A DNA stretch of 64,000 nucleotides from Aliidiomarina minuta (GCF_003987145.1 NZ_PIPL01000002.1:186001-250000); one strand, 5' to 3'. Shown: positions 1 to 9,751, counted from the stretch's first letter. The notes: generated from the letters alone by a model not told the origin. Numbers and translations: made by a program.

Positions 1-1716
1 TTCTGCAACACCGCTACCCGCACCGCCGGTAGTGACGTTCTCTTCCACACTGACCAGTAGTTCATGACTGCCCGCTGCTTTGATAAGAGCTTCGGTATCC
101 AGAGGTTTAACAAAACGCATGTCGATAACAGTTGCGTTAAGGGCTTCAGCGACTGTCATGACCTCAGGCAGCAGAGTGCCAAAATTCAGAATAGCGACTT
201 TTTTACCTTCACGTTTAACCTGACTGGTGCCTGGTTTTATAGCCTGCAAGGGCTCTAAATCGCAACCAGTGCCACTTCCGCGAGGATAACGGACAGCCGC
301 AGGCTGATTCAGTTTATAACCCGTATACAGCATTTGACGGCATTGATCTTCATCGCTGGGTGTCATTATTACCAGATTAGGTATGCAACGCAGAAAGCTA
401 AGATCATAGGCACCCTGGTGAGTGGCGCCATCTGCACCTACTACACCTGCGCGGTCGATAGCAAAAAGCACGGGCAGGTTTTGCAGGGCGACATCATGAA
501 TAAGCTGATCATAGGCGCGCTGTAAAAACGTCGAATAAATAGCGACCACAGGGTGGTAACCGGCAATGGCCAGGCCAGCGGCAAAGGTTACGGCGTGTTG
601 TTCGGCAATAGCTACGTCATAATACTGTTCCGGAAAACGCTGCGAAAAACCGACCATGCCAGAACCTTCGCGCATAGCTGGCGTAATACCCACCAGTTTT
701 TTATCCTGCGCCGCCATTTCGCACAACCAGTCACCAAAAATAGCCGAATAAGAGGGCAGTGAGGCTTTGCTGGCCGGAAGCGAATTTATCTTAGGGTCAA
801 ATTTAGGCACCCCATGGTAGCCGATAGGATCCTGCTCGGCAGGGGCGTAGCCTTTGCCTTTGCGGGTGATCACATGTAATAACTGGGGGCCTTTCAAAGA
901 GCGCATATTTTCCAGCGTATCCACTAGAGTGTCAACATCGTGCCCATCGACCGGGCCGATGTAATTAAAGCCGAGCTCTTCAAAAATAGTGCCTGGCATC
1001 ACCATGCCTTTGACATGTTCTTCAGCTTTACTGGCCAGCTCGCGTAATGGCGGTACGCTGCGTAGCAACTGCTTACTGCCTTCACGCAGTGAGGTATACA
1101 TTTTACCTGATAACAAACGCGCGAAGTGGCTATTCAGTGCGCCCACATTCTCAGAAATGGACATATCATTGTCATTCAGAATAACCAGCATGTCGGGATC
1201 TATATCACCCGCATGGTTCAGGGCTTCAAAGGCCATGCCGGCGGTCATAGCGCCGTCGCCAATAACAGCGACTACTTTACGGTTGGCTTGTTCTTTTTTA
1301 GCTGCAACCGCCATGCCTAATGCCGCACTGATTGAGGTACTGGAGTGACCGACAGAGAGCACGTCGTATTCACTTTCTTCGCGCCACGGAAAAGGATGCA
1401 GGCCGTCTTTCTGGCGAATGCTGGAGAGCTGCTGGCGGCGGCCAGTTAATATTTTATGCGGATAAGCCTGATGGCCCACATCCCAGACCAGATGGTCGAA
1501 AGGGGTCTGGTAGACTTTATGTAAAGCGACGGTGAGTTCTACTGTGCCTAGACCGCTAGCCAGGTGGCCACTGCTTTGGCTGACAGATGTTAATAAATAC
1601 TGGCGTAATTCGGTGCATACCTGACTCAGCTTCTGTCGTGGCAAGGCACGCAGATCGGCGGGTGAGTCAATCAGGCTCAACAAGGGAAACTGAGCTGAAG
1701 CAGAGCTTTGAGTCAT
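1..1716 (-). CDS. dxs: 1-deoxy-D-xylulose-5-phosphate synthase (3' end outside window)
   Basis: Condenses pyruvate and glyceraldehyde-3-phosphate, the first step of the MEP isoprenoid pathway. The translation begins MTQSSASAQFPLL and shows the thiamine-diphosphate motif GDGAMTAGMAFEALNHAG and NDNDMSISENVG in the N-terminal domain. The transketolase-type pyrimidine domain follows with EQHAVTFAAG, then the start of the C-terminal domain. The reading frame is open to base 1, so the last roughly 50 residues are missing. It lies 3 nt downstream of ispA on the same strand, as in many gammaproteobacteria, so the two are probably co-transcribed with xseB. The start was chosen as the ATG in the ispA-dxs gap. 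Confidence 0.95.
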   Translation of the reverse strand, partial: MTQSSASAQFPLLSLIDSPADLRALPRQKLSQVCTELRQYLLTSVSQSSGHLASGLGTVELTVALHKVYQTPFDHLVWDVGHQAYPHKILTGRRQQLSSIRQKDGLHPFPWREESEYDVLSVGHSSTSISAALGMAVAAKKEQANRKVVAVIGDGAMTAGMAFEALNHAGDIDPDMLVILNDNDMSISENVGALNSHFARLLSGKMYTSLREGSKQLLRSVPPLRELASKAEEHVKGMVMPGTIFEELGFNYIGPVDGHDVDTLVDTLENMRSLKGPQLLHVITRKGKGYAPAEQDPIGYHGVPKFDPKINSLPASKASLPSYSAIFGDWLCEMAAQDKKLVGITPAMREGSGMVGFSQRFPEQYYDVAIAEQHAVTFAAGLAIAGYHPVVAIYSTFLQRAYDQLIHDVALQNLPVLFAIDRAGVVGADGATHQGAYDLSFLRCIPNLVIMTPSDEDQCRQMLYTGYKLNQPAAVRYPRGSGTGCDLEPLQAIKPGTSQVKREGKKVAILNFGTLLPEVMTVAEALNATVIDMRFVKPLDTEALIKAAGSHELLVSVEENVTTGGAGSGVAE

Positions 1717-1719
1717 GAA

Positions 1720-2622
1720 TTATCGGTCTCGCGTAATCAGGTAATCAGTGAATTGTTCGAGTAGCTGAGTATTGTACGGGATAGCAGCCAGTGCTTGTAG
1801 TGCTTTTTGCTGCAAATCGTGCAGCAATTGCTGCGCTTGCGTTAACCCCAGTAAAGCTGGATAGGTCGATTTATGCAACTCCTGGTCAGAACCTTGTGGT
1901 TTGCCTAAGGCTTCAGTGGCACCGGTTTCGTCCAGAATGTCGTCCTGCACCTGAAACGCCAGACCTATGGTTTGCGCCCAGCTGAGCAGGGCCTGCTCGC
2001 TTTCCTGACTCACTTGAGGGCTGCACTGAATGGCCATTTGAACAGCTGCGACGATAAGCGCACCGGTTTTATGACGGTGGATTTGCTCCAGAGCTGAGAG
2101 CCCGATCTGGCGGTCAGTCGCGGCTAAATCTAATGCCTGACCACCGCACATACCGGCCTGACCACTGGCCTTAGCTAACGTGCGCACCATTTGTAATTGT
2201 TGCCTGTCGCTGACAGCCGTGTAAGGGTGGCTGGTCAGTATTTCAAAGGATAGAGTCTGCAAGGCATCACCAGCCAGAATTGCAGTGGCTTCATCAAACG
2301 CGATATGGCAGGTGGGCTGACCACGACGCAGGGAGTCATTATCCATCGCCGGTAAATCATCATGTACTAAAGAATAAGCGTGAATACATTCAATCGCTGC
2401 TGCTGGAGCGTCAAGGTCGTCTGCGGAGGCTCCCAGTAATTCACCTGTGGCGTAAACTAAAAAAGGGCGTATACGTTTGCCACCGAGTAAAACGGCATAT
2501 TTCATTGCGTCTAACAATACGGGGGCGATCTGAGGCTGATTATCCAGTAACTGATGTAAAAAATCGGAATGACGCTGACGATGGCTGGTCAGTGCATGCT
2601 GCAAAGAAAGTTGCTTATCCAC
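1720..2622 (-). CDS. ispA: (2E,6E)-farnesyl diphosphate synthase
   Basis: Head-to-tail prenyltransferase that adds IPP to DMAPP and GPP to make farnesyl diphosphate for ubiquinone and undecaprenyl phosphate. 300 residues, the usual length. Both aspartate-rich motifs are present: DDLPAMD at about residues 88-94 (first, DDx4D type) and DDILD at about 227-231 (second). GGKRIRP near residue 47 is the IPP-binding lysine/arginine stretch. It sits between xseB (2 nt upstream) and dxs (3 nt downstream) in a tight three-gene operon. Confidence 0.96.
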   Translation of the reverse strand: MDKQLSLQHALTSHRQRHSDFLHQLLDNQPQIAPVLLDAMKYAVLLGGKRIRPFLVYATGELLGASADDLDAPAAAIECIHAYSLVHDDLPAMDNDSLRRGQPTCHIAFDEATAILAGDALQTLSFEILTSHPYTAVSDRQQLQMVRTLAKASGQAGMCGGQALDLAATDRQIGLSALEQIHRHKTGALIVAAVQMAIQCSPQVSQESEQALLSWAQTIGLAFQVQDDILDETGATEALGKPQGSDQELHKSTYPALLGLTQAQQLLHDLQQKALQALAAIPYNTQLLEQFTDYLITRDR

Positions 2623-2624
2623 GT

Positions 2625-2885
2625 TTATTCCGTAGTCTGGGTAGGGCCGTTGTCGGCGAGTGGTTTGAGTTCTTCTTCCTGTCCCTGGCGTAGCAGCATA
2701 CTGACTTTTTGTTCAGCCTGTTGCAGTTTCTGCTGGCTCAGGCGAGACAGCTCGATAGCTCGCTCAAACTGCTGCAATGATTGTTCTAGTGGAAGATCGC
2801 CCTGTTCCAGGTTACTGACGATTTTTTCCAACTCGTTCATTGCTTGCTCAAAGGTAGCTTCTGAAGTAGCTTGTTGGTCGCTCAT
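2625..2885 (-). CDS. xseB: Exodeoxyribonuclease VII small subunit
   Basis: Small subunit of exonuclease VII, which degrades single-stranded DNA with the XseA large subunit. The 86-residue product is nearly all helix, with the family core FEQAMNELEKIVSNLEQGDL followed by the LEQSLQQFERAIELSR helix. The start is the ATG giving MSDQQATSE. An in-frame ATG 19 codons upstream would add a basic leader not seen in this family. First gene of the xseB-ispA-dxs operon. Confidence 0.93.
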   Translation of the reverse strand: MSDQQATSEATFEQAMNELEKIVSNLEQGDLPLEQSLQQFERAIELSRLSQQKLQQAEQKVSMLLRQGQEEELKPLADNGPTQTTE

Positions 2886-3082
2886 GACGGTTCTCTCAGG
2901 GATCTTTGTGGCAACCTTACCGAACCTGCATGTGAAGATCAATTACTCAGATTAGATAAAGAAATATCGACAAAGGTCGATGTATAACAGGTAAAATAAA
3001 AAAACTGCGGTTGTCAGTCGTCTGCAGATAATGAAAAATAGCGATTCGCAAGTCGTCACACAAGAGCAACGGGGAGAACTGT

Positions 3083-3841
3083 GTGGATATAGCAACAATC
3101 ATTGGCATCTTAGGTGCATTCGCATTTATTACTATGGCCATGCTCTTTAATGGGGACCTTGGTTTATACGTCAATGTGCCAGCGATCTTTATTGTTTTTG
3201 GCGGTTCTATGTTTGTCGCTTTAGCCAGTTACCCTCTGGGGCAATTTCTGGGCGCTGGTAAAGTTGCGGTAAAAGCCTTCATGTTTAAAATTGAACCACC
3301 ACAGGACCTGATTGATAAAGCTGTTGAAATGGCTGATGCGGCGCGCAAAGGTGGCTTTCTGGCGCTGGAAGAAACTGAAGTTCCTAACCCGTTTTTTCGC
3401 AAAGGCATTGATATGCTGGTGGACGGACACGATGCGGAAGTTGTGCGTACGACGCTGCAAAAAGATATGGATTTAACGTACGAGCGACATGAGCGCGGTG
3501 CTAATATTTTTAGCACGATCGGAGACATTGCACCGGCAATGGGTATGATGGGCACACTGATTGGTCTGGTGGCCATGCTGGCAAACATGGACGATCCGCA
3601 GGCGATAGGGCCGGCCATGGCGGTTGCGCTTCTGACCACCTTGTATGGTACTTTCCTGGCGAATGTGGTCTGTATTCCTATTTCCAACAAGTTAAAATTG
3701 CGCATGGATCAGGAGAAAATGAACCATGATCTCATGCTGGATGCCATTCTGAGTATTCAGGACGGCCAGAACCCTCGTATTATCGAAGGTCTGTTGAAAA
3801 ACTACCTGGCAGAATCCAAACGCGTTCCTGAGGACATCTGA
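3083..3841 (+). CDS. pomA: Flagellar motor stator protein PomA (MotA family)
   Basis: Inner-membrane stator subunit that forms the ion channel with PomB and pushes on the rotor. 252 residues with the usual four membrane segments: two near the N-terminus (about 4-24 and 29-50) and two after the cytoplasmic loop (about 150-172 and 180-200). The charged loop carries the rotor-contacting region around LVDGHDAEVVRTTLQKDMD. The start is GTG, preceded by GGGGAG at 3071-3076. It is 3 nt upstream of pomB. Linkage to xseB/ispA/dxs and thiI is the Vibrio-like arrangement, which supports the sodium-type PomA name over MotA; the ion used cannot be read from the sequence alone. Confidence 0.93.
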   Translation: MDIATIIGILGAFAFITMAMLFNGDLGLYVNVPAIFIVFGGSMFVALASYPLGQFLGAGKVAVKAFMFKIEPPQDLIDKAVEMADAARKGGFLALEETEVPNPFFRKGIDMLVDGHDAEVVRTTLQKDMDLTYERHERGANIFSTIGDIAPAMGMMGTLIGLVAMLANMDDPQAIGPAMAVALLTTLYGTFLANVVCIPISNKLKLRMDQEKMNHDLMLDAILSIQDGQNPRIIEGLLKNYLAESKRVPEDI

Positions 3842-3844
3842 TCG

Positions 3845-4777
3845 ATGAGTGAAAAGGCACTGGAACGGAAAATAAAAAGAAGACACAAGAAAGGTCTGGC
3901 GCCCTGGATGGCGACTTTTGCTGACCTGATGGCGTTATTGCTGTGCTTTTTTATATTGTTACTTTCTTTTTCCGAAATGGATGTTCTTAAATTCAAGCAA
4001 ATTGCAGGCTCCATGCAGTATGCCTTTGGCGTGCAGAACCGCATAGAAGTGGAAGATATTCCACGCGGCACCAGTGTTATAGCTCAGGAATTCCGGCCGG
4101 GGCAGCCAACCCCAACACCGATTGAAACCATACAGCAACAGACCGCCGATATGACTCAGCAAACCCTGGATTTCCAGGCTGGTGAAGATGATTATGTGGG
4201 CGGTCCGGAAAGGGATGCTGGCGGCGAGACTGACGCGGCTGAGCAGGCTGCTGAACAGGCTATGGATTTGATGATGCAGGAGCAGATTGAGCAGGCAATG
4301 AATCGTATTCGCGAAGAAATGGAGCAGGAAATTGAAGACGGAGCTTTGGAGCTTGAGCAATTAGGGCAGCAAATTATTATTCGCGTGCGTGAACAAGGCA
4401 CCTTCCCGGAAGGTTCTGCTTTCTTGCAGCCTCAGTTCCGCCCGGTTATTCGCCGTATTGCTGAAGTGCTTAATACTATTCCGGGTGAAGTGACTATTTC
4501 TGGCCACACTGACAACCGCCGTATTCGTTCTGAAATGCACAGCTCTAACTGGGATTTATCCAGTAGTCGTGCGGTATCGGTGGCTGAAGAAATGCTCGGT
4601 GTGGAAAATTTCAATGAATCACGGTTAACGGTGCGAGGCCTGTCAGATACCCGGCCTTTAGTACCTAACAATAGCGCTGACAACCGGCGCCGTAACCGTC
4701 GTGTAGAAATAGCTGTGATGCAGGGCAGTGCCCTCGAATCCTCACCAATAGAAGCTACTAACGGCGACTTAAACTAA
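3845..4777 (+). CDS. pomB: Flagellar motor stator protein PomB (MotB family)
   Basis: Stator partner of PomA: a short cytoplasmic tail, one membrane segment and a periplasmic OmpA-like peptidoglycan-binding domain. The membrane segment starts at PWMATFADLMALLLCFF and contains the ion-binding aspartate (about residue 27). A long linker rich in Q and E follows, with EQAAEQAMDLMMQEQIEQAM. The OmpA-like domain is at about 190-300, with TISGHTDNRRI and NRRRNRRVEI. 310 residues is normal. Expressed with pomA. Confidence 0.93.
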   Translation: MSEKALERKIKRRHKKGLAPWMATFADLMALLLCFFILLLSFSEMDVLKFKQIAGSMQYAFGVQNRIEVEDIPRGTSVIAQEFRPGQPTPTPIETIQQQTADMTQQTLDFQAGEDDYVGGPERDAGGETDAAEQAAEQAMDLMMQEQIEQAMNRIREEMEQEIEDGALELEQLGQQIIIRVREQGTFPEGSAFLQPQFRPVIRRIAEVLNTIPGEVTISGHTDNRRIRSEMHSSNWDLSSSRAVSVAEEMLGVENFNESRLTVRGLSDTRPLVPNNSADNRRRNRRVEIAVMQGSALESSPIEATNGDLN

Positions 4778-4844
4778 CCGCAGAGCTGGTTGCAGGCGTG
4801 CTTTTTTAGTATAATCGCGCGCTTTTACGGCTGTTGGTGGTGTT

Positions 4845-6320
4845 ATGAAGTTTATTGTTCGATTACAGGCTGAAATCACGGTAAAGAGTAAATCCGTGCG
4901 TCGGCGTCACGGTAAACTTCTCACGGCTAATCTGCGTAACCAGCTGAAAGCTATAGATAGTCAGAATAAAGTTAAGTGGATGTGGGACCGGGTTGAGGTT
5001 CAGCTCGCTGAAACCCCTTCTGCTAAAGACGCTAAAGCTGCCATTGAATGCCTTCAGTCGACCCCCGGTGTAGCCCACTTTGAACGTGTTATTGAACACC
5101 CGCTAACGGATTTTGAAACGCTGCTGAACCTGGTTCTGGCTTATAAAGGTGATGAACTGACGGGGCAAAGCTTTGCCGTTCGGGTTAGGCGCAAGGGGCA
5201 TCACGACTTCTCTTCTCAGGACTTAGCCAAATATATAGGTGCCGGTGTCCTCGCGCGCGTTGAAGACTGCCGGGTACAACTCAAAAAGCCGCAGCAGGAA
5301 GTGCAGCTGGTAGTCAGTGATAAACAGGTATTTTTAGTAGAGCGCCGCTTTCAGGGGCTGGGGGGCTTTCCTTTACCCAGCCAGGAAACTGTATTGTCGC
5401 TAATGTCGGGTGGCTTTGACTCCACAGTGTCTAGCTATCAGATGATTCGTCGCGGTGCCCGCACCCATTTCTGCTTTTTTAATTTAGGTGGTGATGCCCA
5501 TGAAGCTGGGGTGCGTGAAATTTCTTATTACATATGGAAGCGCTTTTCATCAACACACCCGGTTAAGTTTATCAGTGTTGACTTTGCACCTGTCGTCGAT
5601 CGCATTCTGGAAGACGTCGATAATGGTCTGATGGGCGTGGTACTTAAACGCACCATGCTGCGGGCAGCCGGTCTGGCAACCCGTTATGTAAATGCTCAGG
5701 CGCTGGTAACAGGCGAAGCTATGGGGCAGGTGTCCAGTCAGACACTTACCAATCTGGCGGTTATTGATAAAGCTTCAGAGCGTATCGTGCTACGACCCTT
5801 AATCGCTATGGATAAGCAGGATATTGTCAACATTGCACGGGCGATAGGTACCGAACCTTTAGCTGCAGTCATGCCTGAGTATTGTGGTGTTATCTCTAAT
5901 AAACCGACGGTGAAAGCGGATCTGGCGGCGGTAGAGGCTGCCGAGCAGGTATTGACGGACGAACTGTTGGAAGAACTGGTCTATAATGCTCAGGTCATAG
6001 ATATCAGAAATCTGCATGACGCCCGTATGCAGGTGGTTGATCTGGATATCAAAGATGAGCAGTCGTCGGATAAGGTTATTCTGGATATTCGTAGTCTGGA
6101 AGAGCAGGAAGAGGCTCCGTTGCCCGAACAGCCCTGGCCGATACAATCTTTACCATTTTTTAAGCTTGAATCACAGTTCCCGACTCTAGCCAGGAATAGC
6201 CATTATCTGCTCTACTGTGATCAGGGTGTAATGAGTCGCATGCAGGCGCTTCATCTTCGCGAAATGGGCTTCAGCAACGTCGGTGTGTATGAAGCAAAAG
6301 ATAACTCAAAAGAAGGGTAG
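4845..6320 (+). CDS. thiI: tRNA 4-thiouridine synthase ThiI with rhodanese domain
   Basis: Sulfurtransferase that makes 4-thiouridine at position 8 of tRNA and delivers sulfur for the thiamine thiazole. 491 residues in the order NFLD/THUMP (about 1-165), PP-loop ATPase with SGGFDS at 188-193, and C-terminal rhodanese domain. The rhodanese catalytic loop CDQGVMSR keeps the cysteine (about residue 458), so this is the long, two-function form. A TATAAT box at 4810-4815 lies just ahead of the ATG, so it probably has its own promoter. Confidence 0.96.
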   Translation: MKFIVRLQAEITVKSKSVRRRHGKLLTANLRNQLKAIDSQNKVKWMWDRVEVQLAETPSAKDAKAAIECLQSTPGVAHFERVIEHPLTDFETLLNLVLAYKGDELTGQSFAVRVRRKGHHDFSSQDLAKYIGAGVLARVEDCRVQLKKPQQEVQLVVSDKQVFLVERRFQGLGGFPLPSQETVLSLMSGGFDSTVSSYQMIRRGARTHFCFFNLGGDAHEAGVREISYYIWKRFSSTHPVKFISVDFAPVVDRILEDVDNGLMGVVLKRTMLRAAGLATRYVNAQALVTGEAMGQVSSQTLTNLAVIDKASERIVLRPLIAMDKQDIVNIARAIGTEPLAAVMPEYCGVISNKPTVKADLAAVEAAEQVLTDELLEELVYNAQVIDIRNLHDARMQVVDLDIKDEQSSDKVILDIRSLEEQEEAPLPEQPWPIQSLPFFKLESQFPTLARNSHYLLYCDQGVMSRMQALHLREMGFSNVGVYEAKDNSKEG

Positions 6321-6325
6321 TTGCA

Positions 6326-6658
6326 GTGATCGCAAGACTGGCGTTTATTATTGTATTCCTGGCGGTATCGGCCTTATTTTTTACTCAGAACCCTCCGTCG
6401 GGACCATCAATTCAGCACCTGGATAAAGCCGTTCACTTTACCTTGTTTTTTGTCCTGGCCGCCAGTATGCATTATGCCTTTCGCCTGCACTGGAGCTGGT
6501 CGATGCTTCTGCTCACCGGGTACGGTATTGCCATTGAAGTTATTCAGCATCATCTGCCGGCGCGGGGCGCGGATGTCTGGGACGTGGTTGCCGATGTTGC
6601 AGGCGCTGCGACTTTTTATATTCTGCTGGGTTTATATAAGAAAAAGCGCCGGGGTTAA
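6326..6658 (+). CDS. VanZ-like family membrane protein
   Basis: Small inner-membrane protein of 110 residues with about four hydrophobic segments (2-20, 33-50, 57-75, 85-103). The pattern DKAVHFTLFFVLA in the first half and ARGADVWDVVADVAGA in the second matches the VanZ-like fold (teicoplanin-resistance-associated family). Function in gram-negatives is unknown. The start is GTG, 5 nt after thiI, so it is likely co-transcribed with it. Its stop overlaps the stop of the convergent helicase gene by 4 nt. Confidence 0.8.
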   Translation: MIARLAFIIVFLAVSALFFTQNPPSGPSIQHLDKAVHFTLFFVLAASMHYAFRLHWSWSMLLLTGYGIAIEVIQHHLPARGADVWDVVADVAGAATFYILLGLYKKKRRG

Positions 6659-7860
6659 CGGCGCTTTGCTTTTTTCGCTTTCTTCTTTTTAGTGCTTTTA
6701 TGAGGATCCGGAAACTTAAACTGGGGACGTAAATCCTGCATTACCCGGCGCTCCAGTTTTTCTCCAGTATAACGTTCAATGCGACCCAGCATAGCGGCAT
6801 CATGAGCTTCTACCAAAGCTACTGCATGGCCTTTACGGCCAGCGCGACCGGTACGGCCAATACGGTGAATATAGGTATCGGCATGGCGCGGCAGGTCATA
6901 ATTGATAACCAGCTCGACATCTTCTACATCAATCCCCCGGGCAGCTACATCGGTGGCTACCAGTACTGCATTTTTACCCGATGAAAAAGCGGCCAGAGCC
7001 TGCTGCCGATCAAATTGTGGCATCTCTCCCTGCAGTGCTGAACAACGGATACCGGCGGCACGCAGCTGTTGGTTGATTTCCATTACGCGTTCCCGCGTTT
7101 TCACAAATACCAGTACCGATTTACTATGCTTGGCTAATAAAGCCAGCAATAATTTGTACTTATGTTCGGCATCGTCTGCTGTATACATCCACTGTGTGAT
7201 TTTTCCGCGTTCGCGTTTCGGCGGTTGAGCGTCAATATAAGCGGGTTCATGCAGATGTTGCGTGGCAAAACGAGTCAGGTGCTGGCCTTCCATAGTCGCA
7301 GAAAAAAGCAGGCGCTGACGAACGTGTCGTGCTTCTGCAAGAATACTGCTAACGGCACTTGCAAAACCCATATCCAGCATGCGATCGGCTTCATCCAGAA
7401 CCAGCACTTCAATGTCTTCAGCACTGAAATTTTCCTGCTCAAGATAATCCAGTAAACGTCCAGGGGTCGCCACAATCAGGTCAAGGCTGCTGTCCAGCAC
7501 CGACAGGTGGCTACCGAAGTTGACGCCACCTGTGATCAGCAGTGAACTGTGCCCGGTCGACTTACAAATATGGGCGGCCTGTAAATGAATCTGCTCAGCC
7601 AGCTCACGGGTTGGCGCTAATACCAATACCCGGGCACTACCTGGTTCTCTGCGTGGAAAATCAAGTAGGTGCTGAAAGGCCGGTAACAGGTAAGCCAGCG
7701 TTTTGCCGGTACCCGTTGGCGATGACGCCAGGATATCCCGCTGCGCCATGGCTTCAGGAACCACCTGCTGTTGAATCAGGGTAGGTTTTTTATGACCGAG
7801 TGAGAGCATAGCTTCACTCAGTTGAGGGGCGATTTCGAGTTCTTCCCAGCTAGGTGTCAT
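6655..7860 (-). CDS. srmB: DEAD-box ATP-dependent RNA helicase, SrmB type
   Basis: RNA helicase, probably acting in 50S ribosome assembly. The Q-motif region (PTLIQQQVVPEAM) is followed by Walker A PTGTGKT (about 48-54), LDEADRMLDMGF (DEAD box), the SAT motif SATMEG, and the C-terminal helicase domain with VATDVAARGIDVEDV and HRIGRTGRAGRKG. PAFQHLLDFPRR after Walker A resembles SrmB more than RhlE or DbpA. The 401-residue protein ends in a short lysine-rich tail (KKKKAKKAKRR) likely to bind RNA. The last 4 nt overlap the VanZ-like gene, tail to tail. Confidence 0.88.
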   Translation of the reverse strand: MTPSWEELEIAPQLSEAMLSLGHKKPTLIQQQVVPEAMAQRDILASSPTGTGKTLAYLLPAFQHLLDFPRREPGSARVLVLAPTRELAEQIHLQAAHICKSTGHSSLLITGGVNFGSHLSVLDSSLDLIVATPGRLLDYLEQENFSAEDIEVLVLDEADRMLDMGFASAVSSILAEARHVRQRLLFSATMEGQHLTRFATQHLHEPAYIDAQPPKRERGKITQWMYTADDAEHKYKLLLALLAKHSKSVLVFVKTRERVMEINQQLRAAGIRCSALQGEMPQFDRQQALAAFSSGKNAVLVATDVAARGIDVEDVELVINYDLPRHADTYIHRIGRTGRAGRKGHAVALVEAHDAAMLGRIERYTGEKLERRVMQDLRPQFKFPDPHKSTKKKKAKKAKRR

Positions 7861-7992
7861 AGTGCCATAGTGTGTCGAGGTAAATGAGCGCCTAGTTTAT
7901 CCTGTTTTTACAGGCGTCGCGATGCTTGCGTTACTGCTTATTTACAGACACACTATTATGTAAATTAAAAAAGGTCGACAGAGCATAGACTT

Positions 7993-8823
7993 ATGACAAA
8001 CGAGACGGAATTGTTCAGTCTGGTCGCTGATGAGATTGAAAACGATACCCTGGCATTGCCTGGCATGCCGGATATTGCTGTGCGTGTGCAGGAAGCCGTG
8101 GCAGACCCTTTAATGACGTTACCCCGACTAAGTCGGATTATCAGTCAGGACCCGGCATTAACGGGGCGCCTTATTAAGATCGCTAACAGTGCCTGGCTGG
8201 GCCGTGCGGTAAAGGCTGAGAACCTGCCCCAGGCATTAACACGCCTGGGCTTCTGGCAAATCCGCAATGTCGCCCTGGGGGTCGCTCTGGAAAGTTTATT
8301 TAAGGCAAAAAACAAACTGGTGCAGCAAGAGTTGCACCATAACTGGCGCAACAGCCTTGAACTGACAGCTGCCGCTGTGACTTTGCTTAATCATTATAAA
8401 GGTGAGCGTAAGTTGCATACTCATACGTTGGCGCTGGGTTGCATGACCAGCCGTATCGGTATGTTACCGATACTTTCGTTAGTCGAGCGTGAGCCTTCTA
8501 CTTTTTGCGAACCTGAATTTTTACGTCAGGCGGAAAAGTCTCTGGCAAGCTCGTTAGGTGGTAAAGTTTTACGTAATTGGAACTTTAACAGTGAGTTAGT
8601 TGAGGTGCAGGAAAACTGGCGCTTGGGTATTGCCAGCTTTAAGCCAGGATATCTTAGCTTTATGCAGCTGGCAGCAGTACTACTGGGTCAAATCAAGGTC
8701 GCCCGGCCCGACGAAGTGATTAAAATGTTTGCCGACGCCGGTACTATTTCACGCGCGCGTTTCTGGCAGCAGCCGGCTGTACAGGCTGACTACCAGGATA
8801 TTCTAAGTGCGTTAACTGACTGA
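7993..8823 (+). CDS. HDOD domain protein
   Basis: 276-residue soluble protein with an HDOD domain (catalytically dead HD-related fold) at about 15-215. The typical start LPGMPDIAVRVQEAVADP is followed by LPRLSRIISQDPALTGRLIKIAN and ALTRLGFWQIRNVALGVAL. HDOD proteins act as signalling scaffolds, often in motility or c-di-GMP pathways. No attached output domain is visible. The last 12 nt overlap the convergent rdgC gene. Confidence 0.85.
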   Translation: MTNETELFSLVADEIENDTLALPGMPDIAVRVQEAVADPLMTLPRLSRIISQDPALTGRLIKIANSAWLGRAVKAENLPQALTRLGFWQIRNVALGVALESLFKAKNKLVQQELHHNWRNSLELTAAAVTLLNHYKGERKLHTHTLALGCMTSRIGMLPILSLVEREPSTFCEPEFLRQAEKSLASSLGGKVLRNWNFNSELVEVQENWRLGIASFKPGYLSFMQLAAVLLGQIKVARPDEVIKMFADAGTISRARFWQQPAVQADYQDILSALTD

Positions 8824-9714
8824 TTCTTCCCAGGTTGCCTGCAGGGCGTCGAGCAATTGATTGCACTCCAGGCTCATTAAGGCAAAGTCAGCGTCGATCT
8901 GTTCGGCTTTAGTGCTGGTAGCCATATCATCGTTCTGCTCTTTAATGATATCGCTGAACTTCAGGCGTTTAATAGCGAAGTCATCTTCCAGCACCAGACT
9001 CATGTGTTCTTCCCATTCCAGTCCCAGCTTGGTTGCGACCTTGTCATGTTCCAGGTGTGACTGAATCTCGGCGCTTACTAAGTCTTGCTGTTTCAGACGT
9101 ACTACGGCGGCTTCTTCGCCCGTGCCTTTCAATTCAGCATCAGTGCCCAATACAAAAGGGGTTGGAGCTGATTTGTCCTGTAACCACTGAGTAAAGTACA
9201 GATCGCCAGGTTGAGGAGCTCCCCATGGCTTCACCGGTAAAGACCCCAGAGCGCCACGCAACAGTGCGGTGAAATCTTCGGCTTTACCACTAGCGGACGA
9301 GTCAACAATCAGGCGCTGGCCCTCAACATCAATATAAGCCCACATTTGACTAAAACGACTGAACGCCTGCGGTAACATCTGATGAATAATATCTTCTTTT
9401 AGTGCCTGTTTTTCCTTTTTCGGAAGCGGGCGCCCATGTTCTTCCGCATACTTTTCCGCATGCTCTTCAATTTGCGCCTGAATGGCGCTGGCCGGCAATA
9501 CTTTTTCTTCTTTACGGGTGCAAAGCAGAATATTGCTGCCGGTTTTATGGTGCAGTACTTCACTGCCGTCGCCAAAAGGGGAAACGAAACCAAAGCTGGC
9601 TGACTGATGTCGCTGGCAGGGTGAAAACGCATAACTTGCGAGCTGGCTGTCAAAATCAGCAGGCGCGGTAAATGGCTGGGAAAAGGTATAAACGCGCAGG
9701 TTTTTAAACCACAT
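8812..9714 (-). CDS. rdgC: Recombination-associated protein RdgC
   Basis: Ring-forming, non-specific DNA-binding protein that restrains RecA. 300 residues, the family length. It begins MWFKNLRVYTF and contains CQRHQSASFGFVSPFG, the LPKKEKQALKEDIIHQMLPQAFSR stretch, MWAYIDVEGQRLIVDSSA, and an acidic C-terminal half typical of RdgC. It stands alone, convergent with the HDOD gene. The start is the first ATG, about 37 nt from the next gene on the same strand. Confidence 0.94.
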   Translation of the reverse strand: MWFKNLRVYTFSQPFTAPADFDSQLASYAFSPCQRHQSASFGFVSPFGDGSEVLHHKTGSNILLCTRKEEKVLPASAIQAQIEEHAEKYAEEHGRPLPKKEKQALKEDIIHQMLPQAFSRFSQMWAYIDVEGQRLIVDSSASGKAEDFTALLRGALGSLPVKPWGAPQPGDLYFTQWLQDKSAPTPFVLGTDAELKGTGEEAAVVRLKQQDLVSAEIQSHLEHDKVATKLGLEWEEHMSLVLEDDFAIKRLKFSDIIKEQNDDMATSTKAEQIDADFALMSLECNQLLDALQATWEESVS

Positions 9715-9751
9715 GAGAAACTCCGGTAATTCAGTGAGCGGGCATTGTAGC

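Noticed and set aside
989..1348. Plus-strand ORFs of 60-120 codons across dxs and ispA
   Set aside because: All are antisense to well-supported enzymes, with low-complexity Ser/Cys-rich products.
6655..6658. 4-nt overlap of VanZ-like and srmB stops as an unusual structure
   Set aside because: Simple convergent overlap, common in compact genomes.
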